In this document: piece after piece, positions 32,899 through 41,169 of the stretch | How positions within the stretch are numbered: the stretch's first letter is position 1 | Layout of the letters: the number at the start of each line of letters is the position of its first letter | Source of the DNA: Streptomyces sp. NRRL F-525 | GTDB lineage: Bacteria; Actinomycetota; Actinomycetes; Streptomycetales; Streptomycetaceae | Reading direction: 5' to 3' | DNA length: 64,000 nt | NCBI RefSeq assembly: GCF_000716605.1 | Contig: NZ_JNXE01000002.1 | Coordinates: 310,001 to 374,000 of the forward strand | Made by a program: the position numbers and the translations under genes | Notes under the pieces: model-generated | Seen by the model: the letters and a program-made list of their open reading frames with translations, nothing else | The model's database searches: none | Told to the model about the DNA's origin: nothing

Positions 32899-33921
32899 GT
32901 GAAGAACATAGGTTTCCTCTCGTTCGGTCACTGGTCTCCGAGTCCCCACTCGCAGACCCGCTCGGCCGCCGACTTCCTGCACCAGTCCATCGACCTGGCG
33001 GTCGCCGCCGAGGAGCTGGGCGTGGACGGCGCGTACTTCCGCGTGCACCACTTCGCACAGCAGGCGGGCAGCCCGTTCCCGCTGCTCTCGGCCATCGGCG
33101 CGCGGACCTCGAGGATCGAGATCGGCACCGGCGTGATCGACATGCGCTACGAGAACCCGCTGTACATGGCCGAGAACGCGGGCGCCGCCGACCTCATCTC
33201 CGGCGGCCGGCTGCAGCTCGGCATCAGCCGTGGGTCACCGGAGCAGGTGATCGACGGCTGGCGCTACTTCGGCTACGCGCCCGCGGAGGGCGAGACCGGC
33301 GCGGACATGGCCCGCCAGCACGCCGAGGCCTTCCTCAAGGTGATCGAGGGCGAGGGCTTCGCGCGCCCGAACCCGCGGCCGATGTTCGCCAACCCGCCGG
33401 GACTGCTGCGCGTCGAGCCGTACTCGGAGGGGCTGCGTGACCGGATCTGGTGGGGCTCCAGCTCGAACGCGACCGCCGTCTGGGCCGCGAAGCTGGGGAT
33501 GAACCTGCAGAGTTCCACCCTGAAGGACGACGAGACGGGCGAACCGCTGCACGTCCAGCAGCGCAAGCAGATCGAGGCGTACCGCGAGGCCTTCAAGGAG
33601 GCGGGCCACGCGCGCGAGCCGCGGGTGTCCGTCAGCCGCAGCATCTTCGCCCTGACCGACGACATGGACCGGGCGTACTTCGGCAACGACCGCAACTCGC
33701 GCGACCAGGTCGGCATGATCGACGACACGACCAGGGCGATCTTCGGCCGCTCGTACGCCGCCGAGCCGGACGTCCTGGTGAAGCAGCTCCAGGAGGACGA
33801 AGCCATCCAGGCCGCGGACACCCTCCTGCTGACCGTCCCGAACCAGCTCGGGGTCGACTACAACGCCCACGTGCTGGAGAGCATCCTCACCCAGGTGGCA
33901 CCGGAGCTCGGCTGGCGCTGA
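32899..33921 (+). CDS. LLM-class flavin-dependent oxidoreductase
   Basis: This 340-residue bacterial-luciferase-like monooxygenase has KNIGFLSFGHWSP, then GAYFRVHHFAQQ and the flavin-site IEIGTGVIDMRYENPLYMAE and GRLQLGISRGSPEQV. It could use FMN or F420; the sequence alone does not decide. GTG 32899 gives the usual family start. An upstream GTG or ATG would add about 46 poorly conserved residues. About 220 bp before it has no gene. The substrate is unknown. Confidence 0.85.
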   Translation: MKNIGFLSFGHWSPSPHSQTRSAADFLHQSIDLAVAAEELGVDGAYFRVHHFAQQAGSPFPLLSAIGARTSRIEIGTGVIDMRYENPLYMAENAGAADLISGGRLQLGISRGSPEQVIDGWRYFGYAPAEGETGADMARQHAEAFLKVIEGEGFARPNPRPMFANPPGLLRVEPYSEGLRDRIWWGSSSNATAVWAAKLGMNLQSSTLKDDETGEPLHVQQRKQIEAYREAFKEAGHAREPRVSVSRSIFALTDDMDRAYFGNDRNSRDQVGMIDDTTRAIFGRSYAAEPDVLVKQLQEDEAIQAADTLLLTVPNQLGVDYNAHVLESILTQVAPELGWR

Positions 33922-34013
33922 GTGTCGCGCAGTTCAGGTCCCGTTGGCTGGGTCGCAAGCTCGCCATGATCTCCTGGCGTTCCGCACAGGCTGTCTCGCG
34001 GGAGGACTGACGC

Positions 34014-34589
34014 ATGGAGTTGCGCAGCGTCGAGGAGCTGATGGATCTGCTGTACGCGTGTCGGGGCGCCTGGGACACCCCCGACCGCAGCGGCGATCCC
34101 GTCGATCTGCACGACCACGCGCTGCAGACGGCCGCGCTGCTCCGCCGAAGTCGCCCCGCCGACAAGGAACTTCAGGTCGCCGGCCTGGTCCACGACATCG
34201 GGCATCTGCTGCAACCGGGCGACGACGCCGGACACGCGGACCACGCGGCGGACGCCGTCCGCGCCCTGCTCGGCGGACGGGTCGCCCACCTCGTCCGCCT
34301 GCACGTGCCCGCGAAGCGCTACCTGGCGACCTCCTCCCCCGGCCGCGACCTGTCCCCGCAGAGCACACTGACCTTCCGCGCGCAGGGCGGCCCCATGTCC
34401 CCCGCCGAGGCCACCGCCTTCGAGCGCGACCCGCTCGCGGACGACGCGATCACCCTGCGCCAGGCCGACGACGCGGGCAAGGTCGTCGGCCTCGACGCCG
34501 GGGTCCTGGAGGACTGGCGCACGGTCCTGGGCATCGTGGCCGCACGGAACTCACGGATCCCCAACTCCCGCCTGGGGGCTGTCGACTGA
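34014..34589 (+). CDS. HD-domain protein, PhnZ-like
   Basis: This 191-residue metal-binding protein has HDHALQTA, then LVHDIGHLL (the HD pair) and a downstream VRLHVPAKRYLA. The combination resembles the phosphonate-operon HD oxygenase PhnZ and inositol oxygenase, which use a di-iron centre, rather than plain HD phosphohydrolases. No PhnY-like gene is nearby, so a phosphonate role is only a suggestion. A 92-bp gap follows the LLM gene and the next SDR gene begins 25 bp downstream. Confidence 0.72.
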   Translation: MELRSVEELMDLLYACRGAWDTPDRSGDPVDLHDHALQTAALLRRSRPADKELQVAGLVHDIGHLLQPGDDAGHADHAADAVRALLGGRVAHLVRLHVPAKRYLATSSPGRDLSPQSTLTFRAQGGPMSPAEATAFERDPLADDAITLRQADDAGKVVGLDAGVLEDWRTVLGIVAARNSRIPNSRLGAVD

Positions 34590-34614
34590 CGGCCCGTCAT
34601 GAGACGGTACGGCG

Positions 34615-35424
34615 ATGACGTCGTCGTCGTACGGTCTGCGGGGCCGGGCCGTCCTGGTCACCGGAGGCACACGCGGGATCGGGCGCGCGGTCGCCGAGGC
34701 GTTCGCCGGGGCCGGTGCGCTGGTGTGCGTGAGCGCGCGGAACGCCGGCGAAGTGCGGCGCGCCGCCGAGGAGTTGGGCGGTGTCGGCCTGGCCGGTGAC
34801 GTCGCCGACCCGGACCATCCGCGGGAGTTGACCGAGTGCGCGCTGCGCGCCTTCGGGCGGATCGACGTGGTCGTCAACAACGCGGCGACGAACCAGCCGT
34901 ACGGCCCGCTCATGGACGCCGATCCGGACGCCTGGCGGACGGCGTTCACCATGAACGTCGAGGCGCCGCTGCGGTTGGTGCAGTGCGCGTGGCGGGCGTG
35001 GATGCGGGAGCACGGCGGCGCGGTGGTCAACGTGTGCACGGAGGGCGCGGGGCATGTCGGGCCGAACGTAGGGGCGTACTCCACCAGCAAGGCGGCTCTG
35101 CTGCACCTGACCCAGCAGCTCGCCGGTGAACTCGCGCCGAGGGTGCGCGTCAACTCCGTCTCCCCCGGACTCGTCCGCACCGAGATGGCCCGGTTCGTCT
35201 GGGAGCCCGGCGAGGCGGAGCTCGCCGCCGGTCTGCCGCTCGGCCGGATCGGGGAACCGGCCGACATCGCACGCGCCGTGCTGTGGCTGGCCTCCGACCA
35301 GGCCGAGTGGATCACCGGGGCGGACCTGCTGGTGGACGGCGGGACGCGGGTCAGGGCGGCGTACACCTCCGGTGGATACGCCGTCCATGACCGGCTGAGG
35401 TCGACCGCGCCGCCGCACGCGTGA
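34615..35424 (+). CDS. short-chain dehydrogenase/reductase
   Basis: This 269-residue classical SDR has TGGTRGIG at the cofactor site, NNAATNQPYG, the active site YSTSK, and GADLLVDGGTR near the end. The position that normally carries the catalytic Ser reads NVCTEGAG, so Cys or Thr stands where SS is common, a possible change in activity. The C-terminal 25 residues (RVRAAYTSGGYAVHD onward) extend past the usual end. It is probably co-transcribed with the HD gene. The substrate is unknown. Confidence 0.86.
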   Translation: MTSSSYGLRGRAVLVTGGTRGIGRAVAEAFAGAGALVCVSARNAGEVRRAAEELGGVGLAGDVADPDHPRELTECALRAFGRIDVVVNNAATNQPYGPLMDADPDAWRTAFTMNVEAPLRLVQCAWRAWMREHGGAVVNVCTEGAGHVGPNVGAYSTSKAALLHLTQQLAGELAPRVRVNSVSPGLVRTEMARFVWEPGEAELAAGLPLGRIGEPADIARAVLWLASDQAEWITGADLLVDGGTRVRAAYTSGGYAVHDRLRSTAPPHA

Positions 35425-35437
35425 CGGCGCGGGCACC

Positions 35438-35671
35438 TCACGGGAACAGGGCGATCCCGACGAGGATCAGCAGGACGACTCCGGCGACGAGCGCGACGGT
35501 GGCCCAGGTGCCACGGTGTTTCACCGCGGTCGTGGAGCCTCCGCCTCGCGGCCGGTCCTCCGGCAGTTCGTGGTGGGCCGGGCGGTCGCTCGCGTAGAAG
35601 TCGTCGTCGGTCGGATAGTGGTTGCGCGGGTCGTCGAAGGCCCTCGGATCGATGCCGTGTGTACTGGCCAT
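35438..35671 (-). CDS. small single-pass membrane protein, unknown function
   Basis: This 77-residue protein has a hydrophilic acidic N-terminal part (DPRAFDDPRNHYPTDDDFYA) and one C-terminal membrane helix (WATVALVAGVVLLILVGIAL). The topology suggests a tail-anchored protein with its N-terminus in the cytosol. ATG 35671 has GAGGAG 5 nt upstream. It ends 13 bp from the convergent SDR gene. No family recognised; similar small proteins are common in Streptomyces. Confidence 0.7.
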   Translation of the reverse strand: MASTHGIDPRAFDDPRNHYPTDDDFYASDRPAHHELPEDRPRGGGSTTAVKHRGTWATVALVAGVVLLILVGIALFP

Positions 35672-35744
35672 GAGAACTCCTCGCGCGGTTCTCACCAGGG
35701 CCGGGAACCCGGTCGGCGCCCGGGCTCGTGTCCAGGGTGGCGGG

Positions 35745-37238
35745 TTACCACTTACCGGGCGCGTAGTCCTTCAGGAAGACGCCGTACAGGTCCTCGCCCT
35801 GCTCGCCGCGCACAATCGGATCGTAAACCCGCGCCGCTCCGTCGACCAGGTCGAGCGGGGCGTGGAAGCCCTCCTCGGCGAGGCGGAGCTTGTCGTAGTG
35901 GGGGCGTTCGTCGGTGATCCAGCCGGTGTCGACCGAGGTCATGAGGATGCCGTCGCTCTGGAACATCTCCTGGCCGCTGGTGCGGGTGACCATGTTCATC
36001 GCGGCCTTGGCAGCGTTGGTGTTGGGGTGCCCGGCGCCCTTGTAGCCGCGGCCGAAGACGCCCTCCATCGCGGAGACGTTGACGATGTACGCGCGTCCGC
36101 TGGTCGCGGCCTTGGCGGCGGCGGCCATGGCCGGGCGGAGCTTGCTGATGAGGATGAACGGGGCTGTGTAGTTGCAGAGTTGGGTCTCCAGCAGCTCCAC
36201 CGGGGAGATCTGCTCGATGGTCTGCACCCAGGTGTTGGTGTCGACGACGTCGGGGACCAGGCCGCCGGCGTCGATCGCCGTGCCGTCGAGGTGCCGGGCC
36301 ACGCTGGCGTTGCCCGCGACCAGGGCGAGGTCGGCGACCTGCTGGGCGTCGAGGCCGCTGATGCCGACGGGCAGCGCGGCCAGGCCGTCGACCGCGCCGG
36401 AGCCGAAAGCGCCGATGACGTGGTGGGCGGGGAGTTCCCCGGCGGGCAGCGGGGCGCTCTCGCCGTCGACGAGGGCGGCGTAGGCGGAGGGCAGCCGTCG
36501 TACGGTCTGGGTCGCGTTGTTGATGAGGATGTCGAGGGGGCCCGCCTCGGCGACCTGGTCGGCGAGGGCCACGGCCTGGGCCGGGTCGCGCAGGTCGATG
36601 CCGACGACGTCGAGGCGGTGGATCCAGTCCGCCGAGTCGTCCATGGCCTTGAAGCGGCGGATGGCGTCCTTCGGGAACCGCGTGGTGATCGTCGTGTGGG
36701 CGCCGTCGCGCAGCAGCCGCAGCGCGATGTACATGCCGATCTTGGCGCGGCCGCCGGTCAGCAGGGCGCGCTTGCCGGTGAGGTCGGCGTGGTCGTCGCG
36801 CTTCTCGCGGTTCAGGCGGGCGCAGTCGGGACAGAGCTGGTGGTAGAAGTAGTCGACTTCCACGTACCGGGTCTTGCAGGTGTAGCAGGAGCGCGGCCGC
36901 TGGAGTATCCCGGCGATCCGGCCCTCCTCCGTCACCGACGACGGGAGCAGGCCCTCGGTCTCGTCGTCGATGCGCTGGGCGGAGCCGGTCGCGGTGGACT
37001 CGGTGACCGCCTTGTCGTGGGCGGTCTTCGCGGCCCGGCGCTCCTGGCGGCGGCGCTGCTTGACGCTGCGGTAGATGCCCGCGGTGGCGCGGCGGACGGC
37101 GATCGCGTCGGGGTGGTCGACGTCGATCTTCTCGAGTTCGTCGAGCACGCTGAGGCAGACGGCCAGCCGCTCGGGGTCGATGCCGGGCCCGTACACGACC
37201 TCGTCCGGGGTCATGGAGCCGTCCTCTGTCACCGTCAT
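35745..37238 (-). CDS. SDR-type oxidoreductase with an N-terminal zinc-ribbon-like element
   Basis: This is a protein of about 497 residues, twice the size of a classical SDR. Residues 1-150 are charged and helical and end in CYTC-x14-CPDC, a CxxC/CxxC metal-site pattern. The Rossmann part starts KRALLTGGRAKIGMYIALRL, where the cofactor loop lacks the normal TGxxxGIG spacing. NNATQTVRRLP and a late NTNAAKAAMN lie where NAG and YxxxK belong, so the active-site Tyr appears to be Asn. It may bind rather than turn over a nucleotide. ATG 37238 is used; ATG 37262 and GTG 37286 are alternatives. Confidence 0.72.
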   Translation of the reverse strand: MTVTEDGSMTPDEVVYGPGIDPERLAVCLSVLDELEKIDVDHPDAIAVRRATAGIYRSVKQRRRQERRAAKTAHDKAVTESTATGSAQRIDDETEGLLPSSVTEEGRIAGILQRPRSCYTCKTRYVEVDYFYHQLCPDCARLNREKRDDHADLTGKRALLTGGRAKIGMYIALRLLRDGAHTTITTRFPKDAIRRFKAMDDSADWIHRLDVVGIDLRDPAQAVALADQVAEAGPLDILINNATQTVRRLPSAYAALVDGESAPLPAGELPAHHVIGAFGSGAVDGLAALPVGISGLDAQQVADLALVAGNASVARHLDGTAIDAGGLVPDVVDTNTWVQTIEQISPVELLETQLCNYTAPFILISKLRPAMAAAAKAATSGRAYIVNVSAMEGVFGRGYKGAGHPNTNAAKAAMNMVTRTSGQEMFQSDGILMTSVDTGWITDERPHYDKLRLAEEGFHAPLDLVDGAARVYDPIVRGEQGEDLYGVFLKDYAPGKW

Positions 37239-37343
37239 CGCGCTGCCGTTTCCTTGGGTCATCCGCGGCGGCGCTCGATCGCGCACACCGTCGAACGTGG
37301 AATTTTACGGAGCGCCGGGCCGCAGCACCAAACCCGCTCCAGG

Positions 37344-38669
37344 TCACGACCCGCAGGCGGTGATGAGCGTCTCCACCTCCTCGGTCAGCGCGCGGGCGAA
37401 CACATCGAGATCCGGTACGGCCTCCGCGTCCGCGACCAGGCCGTAGTGGACCTGGCCGCGGTACGTCGAGACGGCGACCGCGAGGGACTGGCCGCGGGCC
37501 AGCGGGGCGAACGGGAAGACGGCGGTGACGGGGTTGCCGCCGAGCTTCAGGCCGATGCCGGGGAGCGGGACGCTGGTGACGAGGATGTCGAACCAGAGCC
37601 GGGCTGCCTGCGCGGCGAAGGGTCCGCCGAGGCGGTGGCCGAGCGCGGGGACGTGGTCGGCGAGCAGGGCGACGGCGCCGGCGCCCCGGTTGGGGCCCGC
37701 GTCCTTGTTGCGGTCCATGGCGGCGCGCACGGAGTCGAGCCGGGCGAGGGGGTCCGGGTCGTCGACGGGCAGCCGTATCAGGTACCCGGAGAGCCGGTTG
37801 CCCTGTGGCTGCGCGGAGCGCGGGCGGCGTTTGGAGACGGGGATCAGGGCGCGGGGCGAGACGCCCTCGCTGCCGTCGCCGCGTTCATCGAGCCAGCTGC
37901 GCAGGGCGCCCGCGACGACCGCGATGAGCACGTCGTTGACGGTGCCGCCGACGGTCTTGCGGATGCGGTGCACGTCGTCGAGGTCGACGACGACTCCGGC
38001 AGTACGGCGGGTGCCCGAGGGCTCCGATGTCAGCGCCGAGGACGAGCGGACGTCCAGGGTGGAGCGGGCGACGGACGCCCCGATGTCGAGGGCCCGGCCC
38101 ACGTCGGACAGGGCGCCGCGGACCAGTTCGGGCAGCTTGCGCACGTCGGGGAGGCGTCCGCGCGCGGGTTCCGCGGGGCGCGGGCGGCGCTCGGGCATGT
38201 CCATCGGGTCGAGGATCGCGGCGGCGAGGGTCAGCGCCCGCAGTCCGTCGGCCAGGGCGTGGTGGAACTTGAAGAGCACGGCGAAGGAGACACCGTCCTC
38301 GCCGGGCAGCACATGCGCCTCCCACGGGGGCCGGTCGCGCTCCAGCGGGCGTTCCATCAGCCGCCCGGCGTCCGCCTGGAAGTCGGCGGTCGGGGCGTGC
38401 AGCCAGACGTGGTGCAGCGGGTCGAAGTCGGGATCGGCCTCGCGGGTGGCGCTCCCGAAGGACAGCGACAGCGGCTGCCACACGTCCCGGATGCGCATCC
38501 GCAGCCCGGGGACGGCGGCGGCGCGGGCGGCGAGGAGGTCGGCGGCGTGGGCTCCCGCGGTCGGCGAGTGCGCCGAGAAGACGCCGAGTGCGCCCAGGTG
38601 CATCGGGTTCCGGTCGGACTCGATGTTCCAGAACGCAAGGTCGAGAGGAGCGAGCAGGTCAGAAGTCAA
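37344..38669 (-). CDS. wax ester synthase/diacylglycerol acyltransferase (WS/DGAT)
   Basis: This is a 441-residue acyltransferase that makes triacylglycerol or wax esters from acyl-CoA. It starts SDLLAPLDLAFWNIESDRNPMHLGAL, with the family PLDxxF and the active-site HHALADG (His136, His137, Asp141). The C-terminal domain contains NDVLIAVVAGALRSWLDERG. It uses a TTG start at 38669 with GAGG 7 nt upstream, which gives the normal family N-terminus. It acts at the membrane or lipid-droplet surface. It lies 105 bp downstream of no other gene in its own direction and is probably monocistronic. Confidence 0.88.
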   Translation of the reverse strand: MTSDLLAPLDLAFWNIESDRNPMHLGALGVFSAHSPTAGAHAADLLAARAAAVPGLRMRIRDVWQPLSLSFGSATREADPDFDPLHHVWLHAPTADFQADAGRLMERPLERDRPPWEAHVLPGEDGVSFAVLFKFHHALADGLRALTLAAAILDPMDMPERRPRPAEPARGRLPDVRKLPELVRGALSDVGRALDIGASVARSTLDVRSSSALTSEPSGTRRTAGVVVDLDDVHRIRKTVGGTVNDVLIAVVAGALRSWLDERGDGSEGVSPRALIPVSKRRPRSAQPQGNRLSGYLIRLPVDDPDPLARLDSVRAAMDRNKDAGPNRGAGAVALLADHVPALGHRLGGPFAAQAARLWFDILVTSVPLPGIGLKLGGNPVTAVFPFAPLARGQSLAVAVSTYRGQVHYGLVADAEAVPDLDVFARALTEEVETLITACGS

Positions 38670-38781
38670 TTGCTTGCCTCGCGTCGACTAGGGGTGAGCC
38701 AGCAGTCAAGCGCTGACAAGCGATTACGGTCAAGTACGATCAAGCTACGCACAGTTAACGGCAGGTTACGTCTCGCCGCGA

Positions 38782-38806
38782 TCCCGCCCCTCTGAGAGGG
38801 GCGGGA
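38782..38806. terminator. terminator downstream of the GH92 gene
   Basis: TCCCGCCCCTC (38782-38792) and GAGGGGCGGGA (38796-38806) form a perfect 11-bp stem with a 3-nt loop. It lies 18 bp past the GH92 stop. Confidence 0.82.
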
Positions 38807-38824
38807 CTCTAGAGGCGCACGGGA

Positions 38825-41140
38825 TCACTTCAGTGCAGGTGGCGCCGCCTGGGGTGATGTACCCCACTCCGACGGGTGCGGGCCGACCGTGAAGGCGAGC
38901 GACCGTACGGAGCGGAGATCGCCGGTGGTCAGGTACGTCCGGTCGTACGACGCCCCGTCCGTCCGGGCGCCCTGGATGTAGCGGTCGGTCGCCGAGGTAC
39001 CCGGCGCCTTGATGGTCAGGGCGCCGTGCGGGTAGTAGCGCCGGTCCAGGGTCAGATCGACCCGGTCGAAGACGGGCGTGGACAGGCCCCAGGTGTCGTA
39101 GCCGGGCTGGACCGGGAAGATCCCGATCGACGACAGCACGTTCCACGCGGACATCGTGCCGAGGTCGTCGTTGCCGGTCATGCCGGTCGGACCGTCCGTG
39201 AAGAGGGTCAGCGCGGCATGGACGACGTCGGTCGTCTTCCACGGCTGGCCGGTGGACAGATAGGTGTAGGGGGCGATGAGGTCGGGCTCGTTCTGCGGGT
39301 TGTACTTGTCCGCGTTGTAGTAGTCGTACGGCCCGTTGACCCACACCTCGCGCGCGGTCTTCGCCGGATCGGCCAGCAGCTGGTCGTAGGCGAAGAAGGA
39401 GTCGAGCCGGTCGTTGGCCGCCTGCCGACCGCCGATCAGGTCGACCATGCCGGGCAGGTCCTGCGGCACCAGCCACTGGTACTGCCACGACGTGCCCTCG
39501 TGGAAGCCCTCGCTCTGCGCGGGGTCGGCGGGACCGACGAAGGCGCCGGAGGCGTCACGGGCGCGGAAGAAGCCGGTCGTGGGGTCGAAGATGTTCCGGT
39601 AGTTCTGGGCACGGGCCGCATAGCGCGCGGCGTCGGCACCGTGCCCGAGGTCGCGGGCCATCTGCGCGAGCATCGCGTCCGAGAGGGCGTACTCCAGGGT
39701 GGCCGAGGCCCCGTGGTCGTAGTCCGAGTCACCGGGCTTCGCGTGCGGGCGGTCCTTGATGTACGGCGCGAACCCGCTCGCGAGGTACTCCTTGTTCGCC
39801 TCCCGGCCCACCGCCGCCGAGTCGGCGGGCGGCACGCCGTCGGCGTTCTGCTTCAGCGCCCGGTACGCGCGCTCCTCGTAGCCCTTCAACAGGCCTTGCT
39901 GGTAGGCGTTGGTGAGGAACGGGGTGACCGGGTCGCCGGTCATGATGTTCGTCTCGACCGTGCCGTAGCCCCACTTGGGCAGCCAGCCGCTCTCCTCGTC
40001 GATCTTGATGACGGAGATCGCCATGTCCCGGGCCTCGCGGGGTGCGAGCAGGGCGAGGAGCTGGGACTGGGTGCGGTAGGTGTCCCACAGGGACCAGTTC
40101 TGGTAGTACGTGAAGTCCCGTGCCCGGTGGACCTGTTGGTCCCAGCCGGTGTAGCGGCCGTCGGCGTCGCTGCCGATGTTGGGCGCCAGGAAGGACCGGT
40201 ACAGGGACGAGTAGAAGGTCCGGCGCAGACTGTCGGAACCGCCCTGCGCGCGCACGTCGTCCAGCCGGTCCTCCCAGGCCCGTTGGGCGCGATGGCGTAC
40301 CGCGTCGAACGAACTCCCGCCCTCCGCACGGAGGTTGACGGCCGCGCCGTGCGCGTCGACGTACGACAGGGCCGTGGTCGCCTCGACCGTACCGTCCTTG
40401 CTCGTGTCGAAGCGGACGTACGCGCCGCCGCTCCCGGTCCTCGAACCGGCGGTCACCGTTGGACCGTTCCAAGTGCCGTACGCGGTGAAGGGCCGGTCGA
40501 AGCGGGTGACCGTGTAGACGGTGTACGGCTTGGTGTCCTGGCAGAAACCGCGGCCGGTGATGGCGGTGCGGACGGTGCGGTTGTCGAGGATCTCGACCTT
40601 CGAGGTGACCCCGGAGTGCAGCGACTGGGCCGCGTTCAGCAGGACGTTGGCCTTGTCGGTGGCCGGGAAGGTGTAGCGCTGGACGCCGGTGCGGGCGGTC
40701 GCGGTGAGTTCGGCCTCGATGCCTGTCTTCAGGCCGACTTGGTAGTAGCCGGGGCTCGCGTGCTCGTCGTCGTGGCTGAACTCGGCCGCGTACTGGGCGT
40801 AGTCGGTCTGCGTCACGTCACCGGTCGTCGGCAGTACGGGCAGGTCCCCGCCGAGGCCGCAGCCGACGCCGGAGAGGTGCACGAGGGAGAAGCCGCGGAT
40901 GTGGTTCTGGGAGTAGTCGTACCCGGTGTTGTGGCCGGTGTCCGGCGAGAACTGCACCATGCCGAAGGGCACGGCGGCGCCGGGATAGGTGTTCCCGTCG
41001 TTCTCGGTACCGATGAACGGGTTGACCAGATCGGTGAGTTGACCATGGGCAGAGGCTTCGGCCGTGCCGGGGACGGCGAACAGCGCGGACGCTGCCACCG
41101 CCCCCGCCACGCACAGGCGCAGGCGCCGGGTCCATCTCAT
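38825..41140 (-). CDS. secreted GH92 exo-alpha-mannosidase
   Basis: This is a 771-residue exported enzyme with a signal peptide at about residues 1-32 (LRLCVAGAVAASALFAVPGTAEA). GH92 hallmarks are NPFIGTENDGNTYPGA, LSGVGCGLGGDLPVLP, GTSWQYQWLVPQD and the catalytic-base region GNDDLGTMSAWNVLSS. GH92 enzymes are calcium-dependent and remove alpha-mannose from N-glycans or yeast mannan. It follows the GH2 gene by 29 bp, so both lie in one operon. It complements the GH85/GH5_18 locus at the left end: mannose trimming outside, core hydrolysis inside. Confidence 0.92.
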   Translation of the reverse strand: MRWTRRLRLCVAGAVAASALFAVPGTAEASAHGQLTDLVNPFIGTENDGNTYPGAAVPFGMVQFSPDTGHNTGYDYSQNHIRGFSLVHLSGVGCGLGGDLPVLPTTGDVTQTDYAQYAAEFSHDDEHASPGYYQVGLKTGIEAELTATARTGVQRYTFPATDKANVLLNAAQSLHSGVTSKVEILDNRTVRTAITGRGFCQDTKPYTVYTVTRFDRPFTAYGTWNGPTVTAGSRTGSGGAYVRFDTSKDGTVEATTALSYVDAHGAAVNLRAEGGSSFDAVRHRAQRAWEDRLDDVRAQGGSDSLRRTFYSSLYRSFLAPNIGSDADGRYTGWDQQVHRARDFTYYQNWSLWDTYRTQSQLLALLAPREARDMAISVIKIDEESGWLPKWGYGTVETNIMTGDPVTPFLTNAYQQGLLKGYEERAYRALKQNADGVPPADSAAVGREANKEYLASGFAPYIKDRPHAKPGDSDYDHGASATLEYALSDAMLAQMARDLGHGADAARYAARAQNYRNIFDPTTGFFRARDASGAFVGPADPAQSEGFHEGTSWQYQWLVPQDLPGMVDLIGGRQAANDRLDSFFAYDQLLADPAKTAREVWVNGPYDYYNADKYNPQNEPDLIAPYTYLSTGQPWKTTDVVHAALTLFTDGPTGMTGNDDLGTMSAWNVLSSIGIFPVQPGYDTWGLSTPVFDRVDLTLDRRYYPHGALTIKAPGTSATDRYIQGARTDGASYDRTYLTTGDLRSVRSLAFTVGPHPSEWGTSPQAAPPALK

Positions 41141-41169
41141 GCGGGTGGGCCTCCAGTTGGCGAAAGGGG

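Noticed and set aside
34014..34589. A phosphonate-degradation operon
   Set aside because: Only the HD protein resembles PhnZ. No PhnY, transporter or lyase gene is adjacent.
35622..38795. A 1057-residue plus-strand frame
   Set aside because: Antisense of the SDR-like and WS/DGAT genes. It is Gly/Val/Asp-rich without domains, while the minus strand carries clear active-site motifs.
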